DNA of 64,000 bases from Pyxidicoccus trucidator. Lineage in GTDB: Bacteria > Myxococcota > Myxococcia > Myxococcales > Myxococcaceae. How positions within the stretch are numbered: the stretch's first letter is position 1; every line of letters starts with the position of its first letter. Shown piece after piece: positions 59,071 through 64,000 of the stretch. A program made the translations under genes and the position numbers. The notes below the pieces were generated by a model, which searched no databases, was not told where the DNA came from, and saw nothing but the letters and a program-made list of their open reading frames with translations. The DNA lies in the NCBI RefSeq assembly GCF_010894435.1, contig NZ_JAAIXZ010000011.1, positions 62,001 through 126,000 of the forward strand, written 5' to 3'.

Positions 59071-59636
59071 GCAATCTCCACGTCCGCCACCATCACGGTA
59101 GCGTCGTCTGTCGGGCGGGCGTAGCGCTCCAATAGCAGCGCGCAGGCCTCGGGGGGCGGAAGCTTCTGGGCCTGCTCCAGGTCCAGCCTGGAGCTCAGCC
59201 CGTCACTGAAGAAGACGAGCCGGTCTCCGGGCGCCATCACCGCCGAGACGGTGCGCAGCGAGCGGATGGGCTGGCCCACGATTCCGGGCGTGGGAATCAC
59301 CGGCACCCGGGTGCCCCGCGTGCGCAGCTCCACGTTGCCCACGCCACAGCAGCGCAGCGTCTGCCCGTCGAACAGGCCCACCATGATGGCCGCGCCCCGT
59401 CCGTGCCGCAGGGCCGCGTGCAGCGCTTCCAGCAGCGGCTCCACCCCCGCGTTCAGCGGCAGGTCCGCCAGGCAGCGGACCGCGTCCGCCGCCACTCGCG
59501 CCGCCACCGGGCCGTGGCCCAGCGCGTCCACGACGGCCAGCAGCGTGTGCGCCCCGTCCTGCCGCACCAGCGCCACGTCGCCGTTCTCCACCTCGCCTGG
59601 CTTGGGACGGGACTGGTGGGCGACAGCCAGCCTCAC
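59067..59636 (-). CDS. rsbX: RsbX/SpoIIE-like PP2C-type phosphatase
   Basis: A 189-residue single-domain phosphatase expected to dephosphorylate the STAS proteins. Metal-binding and catalytic motifs are seen: GDVALV, LLAVVDALGHGPVAARVAAD, FFSDGLSSR and RPTDDATVMVADV. It starts at a GTG overlapping the stop of the kinase gene (GTGA), and its own stop overlaps rsbS. Length and lack of extra domains match RsbX rather than RsbU. Confidence 0.88.
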   Translation of the reverse strand: MRLAVAHQSRPKPGEVENGDVALVRQDGAHTLLAVVDALGHGPVAARVAADAVRCLADLPLNAGVEPLLEALHAALRHGRGAAIMVGLFDGQTLRCCGVGNVELRTRGTRVPVIPTPGIVGQPIRSLRTVSAVMAPGDRLVFFSDGLSSRLDLEQAQKLPPPEACALLLERYARPTDDATVMVADVEIA

Positions 59637-60307
59637 AACCACACCTCGAAGTCCACCTGGGTGCCCGAGGGCCCGGTGCGCACGTCGAACCGGTCCGCCA
59701 GCCGCTTCACGCCCAGCAGCCCCAGGCCCATGCCCGTCTTGCTGCGGTACGTGCCGGACAACACACGCTCCAGGTCGGGGATGCCACGGCCCTGGTCCTC
59801 CGCGCGCACGCGCAGGAGCCGCCGCGGCGTCTGCTCGGGGGCGAGCTGGATGGTGCCCCCGCCGGCATACGCAATCTGGTTGCGCGCCAGCTCGCTCACC
59901 GCCGTGGCCACCTTCTGGCACTCGTAGCCGCGCCCGCCCAGCGTCTCGCACAGCGAGCGCGCCGCGAGCCGCGCATGGCTGGCGTCCGACTCCGTGCGCA
60001 CGAGATAGGTGGTGGCCCGCACCTCCGCGGGGGCCATGGCCGGCTTCGACGCGGTAGCGGCGGGCCCCGGGGGCGCGGTCAGCGTGCGGAGCAGCGCGGC
60101 CAGCTGCGGCCGGCGGGCGGGGTCGACGAAGTGCCGCGTGGCGGGCTCCAGCGCCTCGATGACGCGAGGCAGCTCCGAGGCATTCACCGACTCCAGCGAC
60201 AGCCGCAGTGGCTCCAGCGTCCCGCGGAGCACGAGCCGCGCCGCCGTTTCCGACATGAACTGCTGCAAAACGCGCAACAGCTCCGCGCACATCGAGCCCC
60301 TGCTCAC
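59633..60307 (-). CDS. rsbT: RsbT-like kinase with N-terminal extension
   Basis: A 224-residue protein starting at a GTG with AGGAGG 5 bases upstream. The C-terminal ~130 residues are a HATPase/GHKL kinase domain of the RsbT type: VATAVSELARNQIAYAGGGT (N box), EDQGRGIPDLERVLSG and GMGLGLLGVKRLADRFDV. The N-terminal ~90 residues are an extra helical domain (LLRVLQQFMSETAARLVLRG) not present in B. subtilis RsbT, possibly an RsbU/RsbRD-N-like interaction module. It overlaps both neighbouring genes. Confidence 0.85.
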   Translation of the reverse strand: MSRGSMCAELLRVLQQFMSETAARLVLRGTLEPLRLSLESVNASELPRVIEALEPATRHFVDPARRPQLAALLRTLTAPPGPAATASKPAMAPAEVRATTYLVRTESDASHARLAARSLCETLGGRGYECQKVATAVSELARNQIAYAGGGTIQLAPEQTPRRLLRVRAEDQGRGIPDLERVLSGTYRSKTGMGLGLLGVKRLADRFDVRTGPSGTQVDFEVWL

Positions 60308-60768
60308 CAGCGCCTCCTGTTTTCGATGACGACCCGCTTGCGGGCGACCACTTCCAGGCCACCTCCCTCGCGGTTGGACACGTGAACCCCATCCGTCAGC
60401 CGCATGACCGCCGCCCCGCCCTCGCCCAGGCTCTCTCCCGGCAGCGGGCCGGGACGGCCTTCGCCACGGCCCAGGAAGAGCCGCTCGGGGTCCGCCATGC
60501 CGGGACCGCGATCTCGCGAGCGGATGAAGAGCCACTCCGCCTCGCGCCACAGCTCCACGGTTCCCCCCGCGCCGGCGTGCCGCACCAGGTTGGTGGCCAG
60601 CTCACTCACCACCACCGCCACCTCCGCGCTGGCCGGGGCAGACATCCCCACCTGCCGCGCGAAGCGACGCCCCAGCGCGGAGGCCACGGCTGCGTCTGAT
60701 TTCAGGCGGACCTCCACGCTGAGAGGAGTCTCAGGTCCTGAAAATGTGCTGAGGGAGGGGGCCGGCAA
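60304..60768 (-). CDS. Second GHKL anti-sigma/switch kinase-like protein
   Basis: A 154-residue HATPase domain protein: EVAVVVSELATNLVRHAGAG (N box), RDRGPGMADPERLFLG (G1), then GEGGAAVMRLTDGVHVSNRE. It resembles RsbW/RsbT-type Ser/Thr kinases. The start appears to be a TTG at 60768 with AGGGA about 9 bases upstream; an ATG nearby is out of frame. First gene of the six-gene coupled operon. Having two such kinases in one module suggests that one acts on the stressosome and the other downstream. Confidence 0.8.
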   Translation of the reverse strand: MPAPSLSTFSGPETPLSVEVRLKSDAAVASALGRRFARQVGMSAPASAEVAVVVSELATNLVRHAGAGGTVELWREAEWLFIRSRDRGPGMADPERLFLGRGEGRPGPLPGESLGEGGAAVMRLTDGVHVSNREGGGLEVVARKRVVIENRRRW

Positions 60769-60818
60769 AACTCATCCCTGTTGGAATATTTCGATAACCA
60801 GAGCACCGTTGTGTTGAA

Positions 60819-60843
60819 TATGTAAAGTGGTGCACATTGCACC
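60819..60843 (-). promoter_or_regulatory. Palindrome and -10-like box upstream of the stressosome operon
   Basis: GGTGCA-CAT-TGCACC (60829-60843) is a 15-base inverted repeat. On the minus strand it is directly followed by TTTACATA, whose TACATA (60824-60819) could be a -10 element, in an AT-rich stretch rare for this window, ~50 bases before the first gene. No good -35 match. The rest of 60844-61008 shows nothing clear. Confidence 0.4.
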
Positions 60844-61008
60844 CACCGGAGCCTGCTTCCCTCTCACGGAAGCAGCGGATAGACTGCTCCGTTTGGCCGC
60901 ACTGAAGCCCGGCTTCACCGGATGCTCACGGGAAGCCCTGGGTTTCCTGCTCTCGGTGCCGGCACGCCGCCAACGGGGCCCGCGGAGGGAGCCGAAGCTC
61001 CCCGCCCG

Positions 61009-61842
61009 TCACGCTCCGTTGAGGTGCGCCACCTGAAGGTCCTGCCCCACCACCAGCGTGGTGCCCTGAGGCAGCTCCACCCAGCCCGACGGACGCTTCA
61101 GGTGGCTGGCCACCACCACCGTGCGTCGGCGCCGGTGCGCGCCCACCGCGGGCTGTGTCTCGGGGGTACCAGGCGTCACGCCACACAGCTCGCACTCCGC
61201 CGAGCCCTCCAGCCGCGTGTAGAAGAGCGGCTCCTCGCCAAAGCGGCACGCCGCCAGGACGAAGCCATTGGTGGCCACCAGGTTGAGCGTGGAGGCGCGC
61301 GTCACGCCCTTCTCGGTGGCGACCTTCGCCACCTCGCGCGCGGTATCCGCCAGCAGGCGCCCGGCGACGCGGGCCTCCAGTCGTGGATCATCCGTACGGC
61401 CCACGTCCCTCAACTGGCGCAGGAAGAGGGCGAAGAGCACCTCGCTGTCGGTGCCGCCCCGCACCTGCCGCTGCAGGTGGTCCGGCAGGGACTCCAGCAG
61501 TGGCGCGCGCAGCTGCTCGAAGCCCTTCACGCTCCCCTGGTGCGCGAACAGCCAGCGGCGCGCCCGGAACGGCTGCGTGTTGTCCTCCAGCGACAGGCCC
61601 AGCGGCAGCCGGGCGGCGTGGAAGAGCAGCGCTTCGGATTCGTGGGGCGGGGCAAGCGAGTCCACCGTGAGCTCGCCATCGCTGGCGAAGCGCCGCAGCA
61701 GCACCTCGTCCTGGGCATACGCGCCCACCCCCACGGCGTTGGAACGCTGCTCTGCCTGCAAGAGCACCTGGCTGGAGAGCCGGTGGAGCTCGCAACGGAG
61801 CAGGTTCGGGTCGGACGTCAGGGCGGCGAGGACGACGGACAT
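61009..61842 (-). CDS. Class II glutamine amidotransferase-like protein, Cys2 replaced by Ser
   Basis: A 277-residue protein resembling the YafJ/EgtC group of Ntn-hydrolase amidotransferases: QAEQRSNAVGVGAYAQDEVL, then LFHAARLPLGLSLEDNTQPF, RRWLFAHQGSVKGFEQLRAP, GGTDSEVLFALFL and the C-terminal RTVVVASHLKRPSG. These enzymes need Cys at position 2, but here the N terminus is MSVVLAALTS. The ATG at 61842 has GGAAGGGG upstream. It may be an inactive or Ser-type Ntn protein. It diverges from the Hsp70 gene. Confidence 0.8.
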   Translation of the reverse strand: MSVVLAALTSDPNLLRCELHRLSSQVLLQAEQRSNAVGVGAYAQDEVLLRRFASDGELTVDSLAPPHESEALLFHAARLPLGLSLEDNTQPFRARRWLFAHQGSVKGFEQLRAPLLESLPDHLQRQVRGGTDSEVLFALFLRQLRDVGRTDDPRLEARVAGRLLADTAREVAKVATEKGVTRASTLNLVATNGFVLAACRFGEEPLFYTRLEGSAECELCGVTPGTPETQPAVGAHRRRRTVVVASHLKRPSGWVELPQGTTLVVGQDLQVAHLNGA

Positions 61843-61965
61843 GGATGGAGACCCCCTTCCCAGGGATAGATAATGACGTGGGCCTCCCCCCTCAAGCCAG
61901 CAGGCGCGTCCCCTTGGTCCCTCGCTAAGCCCTTGAAATGGCTGGGTTTTGCCTGACTGGAAACG

Positions 61966-61994
61966 TTGACACGCCTGGGAGAGACGCCTAACCT
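61966..61994 (+). promoter_or_regulatory. Likely sigma-70-type promoter of the Hsp70 gene
   Basis: A perfect TTGACA (61966-61971), a 17-base spacer and TAACCT (61989-61994), 50 bases before the ATG at 62045. It is among the best consensus matches in the window. Confidence 0.6.
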
Positions 61995-62044
61995 CCCTGC
62001 CCTTCACCGACGGACCTCGGCTGCAGGTTCTCACCGGAGACGGA

Positions 62045-63652
62045 ATGGCGGACGACATCGCAATCGGCATCGACCTGGGCACGTCCTATTCGTGCGTGTC
62101 GGTGGTCCAGGACGGCCAGCCCGTGGTCATCCCCAACGAGTGGGGGGAGACGACGCATGCCTCCTGCGTGTCCTTCCTCGAGGATGGCTCGGTGCTGGTG
62201 GGCAACGCGGCCAAGAAGAACATCATCACCAGCCCGGAGCAGACGGTCTATTCCGCCAAGCGGCTCATCGGTCGGTACTACTTCTCCGACGAGGTGAAGA
62301 AGGCGCAGGCGGTGATGCCGTACCGCATCGTCGAGGGCGAGAACAACTCGGTGCGCATCGCCGTGGGCCAGCGCTCGTACTCGCTGCCGGAGATCAGCGC
62401 GCTGGTCCTCAAGGAGATGAAGGCGGTGGCGGAGACGTACCTCGGGCGCGAGGTGTCAAAGGCCGTCGTCACGGTGCCGGCGTACTTCAACGACAACCAG
62501 CGCCAGGCCACCAAGGACGCGGGCCGCATCGCCGGGCTGGAGGTGCTGCGCATCCTCAACGAGCCCACCGCGGCGGCGCTGGCCTACGGCTTCGGCCGGG
62601 ACGTCAACCAGCGCATCGTCGTCTACGACCTGGGCGGCGGCACGTTCGACGTGTCGATTCTGGAGATCGGCAAGGACGTCTTCGAGGTGCTGTCCACCGC
62701 GGGTGACACGTACCTGGGCGGCGACGACTTCGACGACCGCATCATGACGTGGCTGGCGGACGACTTCCTGGCGAAGACGCGGCTGGACGTGCGGCAGAAC
62801 AAGTACTGCCTGCAGATGCTCAAGGAGGCCGCGGAGAAGGCGAAGATCGACGTGGGGCAGACCGGCACGGCGGACATCCTCTGCCAGGGCATCTGCCAGG
62901 ACGCGCAGGGCAACATCATGGACCTGCGCGGCACGCTGAACCAGGACCAGTTCAACCGGATGGTGATGGACCTGGTGCAGCGCACGTTCAAGGTGTGCGA
63001 CGAGGCGCTGCAGAGCGCGCGGCTGACGGCGGCGGACATCGACGCGGTCATCCTGGTGGGCGGCCCCACGCGGCTGCCCATCATCCGCAACTCGGTGAAG
63101 CACTACTTCCAGAAGGAACCCCTGGAGGGCATCAACCCGGACCAGGTCGTCGCCATGGGCGCCGCGCTCCAGTCGCACGCGCTGCTGGACAGCAAGACGG
63201 AGACGTTCCTGGTGGACGTGACGCCGCTGACGCTGCGCATCGGCACGGTGGGCGGGTACACGGAGAAGATCATCGACAAGAACACGCCGGTCCCCATCGA
63301 CCGCTCGAAGACCTTCACCACCAGCCGCGACGGCCAGGAGAAGGTGAAGATCCGCGTGTACCAGGGCGAGTCCAACCGCGCCGACGAGTGCGAGATGCTG
63401 GGCGAGTTCGAGTTCTCGGGCTTCCGCATCGGCTACCGCGGCGAGGTGAAGATTGAAGTCACCTTCGAGATCAACACCGACGGCCTGGTGAACGTGTCCG
63501 CGTGCGACACGGAGACGGGTCAGAAGACGTCGACGACCATCACCCTGTCTTCCGGCATGACCGAAGCCGACATCCAGAAGTCCATCCAGTCGAACCGCGA
63601 CACGCGGCTCGCCGGCCACAACACCAACGACCTGCCCGCCGTGGCCCAGTAA
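62045..63652 (+). CDS. DnaK/Hsp70-family chaperone lacking the lid
   Basis: A 535-residue Hsp70. The ATPase domain is complete: IGIDLGTSYSCVSVV, VVTVPAYFNDNQRQATKDAG, LNEPTAAALAYGFG, VYDLGGGTFDVSILE and ILVGGPTRLPIIR. The beta substrate-binding domain follows (DVTPLTLRIGTVGGYTEKII through GLVNVSACDTETGQ). The protein ends ~20 residues into the helical region, so the lid and C-terminal tail of the ~640-residue DnaK are missing. No grpE or dnaJ is adjacent. Myxococcus has specialised Hsp70 homologues in motility (SglK, StkA); whether this is one cannot be told here. Confidence 0.93.
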   Translation: MADDIAIGIDLGTSYSCVSVVQDGQPVVIPNEWGETTHASCVSFLEDGSVLVGNAAKKNIITSPEQTVYSAKRLIGRYYFSDEVKKAQAVMPYRIVEGENNSVRIAVGQRSYSLPEISALVLKEMKAVAETYLGREVSKAVVTVPAYFNDNQRQATKDAGRIAGLEVLRILNEPTAAALAYGFGRDVNQRIVVYDLGGGTFDVSILEIGKDVFEVLSTAGDTYLGGDDFDDRIMTWLADDFLAKTRLDVRQNKYCLQMLKEAAEKAKIDVGQTGTADILCQGICQDAQGNIMDLRGTLNQDQFNRMVMDLVQRTFKVCDEALQSARLTAADIDAVILVGGPTRLPIIRNSVKHYFQKEPLEGINPDQVVAMGAALQSHALLDSKTETFLVDVTPLTLRIGTVGGYTEKIIDKNTPVPIDRSKTFTTSRDGQEKVKIRVYQGESNRADECEMLGEFEFSGFRIGYRGEVKIEVTFEINTDGLVNVSACDTETGQKTSTTITLSSGMTEADIQKSIQSNRDTRLAGHNTNDLPAVAQ

Positions 63653-63673
63653 GTGGCCCGTTAGACGACGCCG

Positions 63674-64000
63674 ATGTCCCAGCCTTCAGACCCCAGCACC
63701 GGCAAGCCGCCGGGAGCCCCGCCCGGGACACCGGCGGCTCCCGCCCGTCCCGCCGTCCCCCGGGTGACGGCCACCGTCCCCGTGGCGCCCTCCGCACCCG
63801 CCACGGCCGCGCCCGGAGCGGCACGTCCACCGCCGGCCCCTGGCGCCGCGCCCGCCCAGCCTCCGACGGCCGCGCCTCCTCGCGTGCCTGGCGCCGCCGC
63901 GCCCGCCGCGGCACGTCCTGTCGTGACGGCCCCCGGCGTGGCTCCGATGGCTCCGCCCAGGGCCACCGCCACGGGCATCCCCACGGTGCAGGCTCCAATG
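63674..64000 (+). CDS. Start of a Pro/Ala-rich protein (cut by window end)
   Basis: An open frame from the ATG at 63674 to the last base, 109 codons without a stop. It begins MSQPSDPSTGKPPGAPPGTP and is almost wholly Pro, Ala, Gly, Val, Thr and Arg, with no hydrophobic segment so far. It starts 21 bases after the Hsp70 stop on the same strand, so co-transcription and a partner role are likely. Such N-terminal disordered tails often precede a folded domain, which lies outside the window. Confidence 0.65.
   Translation, partial: MSQPSDPSTGKPPGAPPGTPAAPARPAVPRVTATVPVAPSAPATAAPGAARPPPAPGAAPAQPPTAAPPRVPGAAAPAAARPVVTAPGVAPMAPPRATATGIPTVQAPM

Noticed and set aside
61939..61952. Sigma-54-type promoter (TGGC...TTTTGC) before the Hsp70 gene
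   Set aside because: GG and GC dinucleotides are one base too close for sigma-54 spacing; a TTGACA/TAACCT pair lies just downstream and fits better.

Overview
This is a GC-rich chromosomal window, densely packed with genes, that looks like a myxobacterium of the Myxococcaceae (Myxococcus, Corallococcus or Pyxidicoccus type). The signs are strong G/C preference at third codon positions, many PAS histidine kinases, an ADOP-type orphan permease, an AgmX/PglI-type motility-envelope protein with a GYF_2 domain, a CPBP glutamic protease, stressosome genes, and many secreted proteases and lipoproteins. The genus call is inference from gene content.

Layout. 0.1-6.5 kb: a double YCII-domain protein, a six-PAS histidine kinase and a large secreted helical-repeat protein. 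6.5-9.3 kb (minus): a tyrosine/phenylalanine catabolic operon, HPPD then homogentisate dioxygenase then a small Rieske protein. 9.6-13 kb: an unrecognised 226-aa protein and an orphan ABC permease. 13.1-20.1 kb (plus): a compact operon of SGNH-like protein, two left-handed beta-helix acyltransferases, acyl carrier protein, glutamine-dependent asparagine synthase homologue, AMP-forming ligase and NadE-like amidating enzyme. It reads as an uncharacterised acyl/amide biosynthetic or polysaccharide-decoration pathway, and it has a palindrome inside its promoter and a 15-codon coupling peptide made by a tandem duplication. 20-29.5 kb: a poly-Gly envelope protein, a PLP-fold enzyme, a histidine kinase/response regulator pair, a TonB-like protein behind a strong leader hairpin, a TPR lipoprotein, an M43-type metalloprotease and a CrtI-like oxidoreductase.

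29.6-34.1 kb is the accessory, decayed part. It has frameshifted gene remnants on the minus strand around one intact unknown gene, an orphan terminator, an ECF sigma factor, a VWA lipoprotein, and a truncated integrase next to a degenerate tRNA-like sequence, probably the scar of an integrated element. 34.2-47.3 kb: a fused EutB-EutC ethanolamine ammonia-lyase, an alpha/beta hydrolase coupled to a hybrid kinase, a DUF2400 protein, an M28 peptidase, a His-rich MoaB with a Rieske ferredoxin, PolX, and a protease-like protein without a catalytic His coupled to a CPBP glutamic protease. 47.4-57.4 kb: an M4 metalloprotease of unusual architecture, an AgmX-like protein, a GNAT, the three-gene proton-translocating transhydrogenase, and a protein of six near-identical ~73-residue repeats. 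57.4-60.8 kb (minus): a translationally coupled RsbT/X/S/R-type stressosome module without a visible sigma factor. 61-64 kb: a class II amidotransferase-like protein with Ser in place of the catalytic Cys, a lid-less Hsp70, and the start of a Pro/Ala-rich gene cut by the window edge.

No rRNA, CRISPR array, intact insertion sequence or complete prophage was seen. Much of the window contains long open frames antisense to genes; these are GC-driven shadows and are left out.
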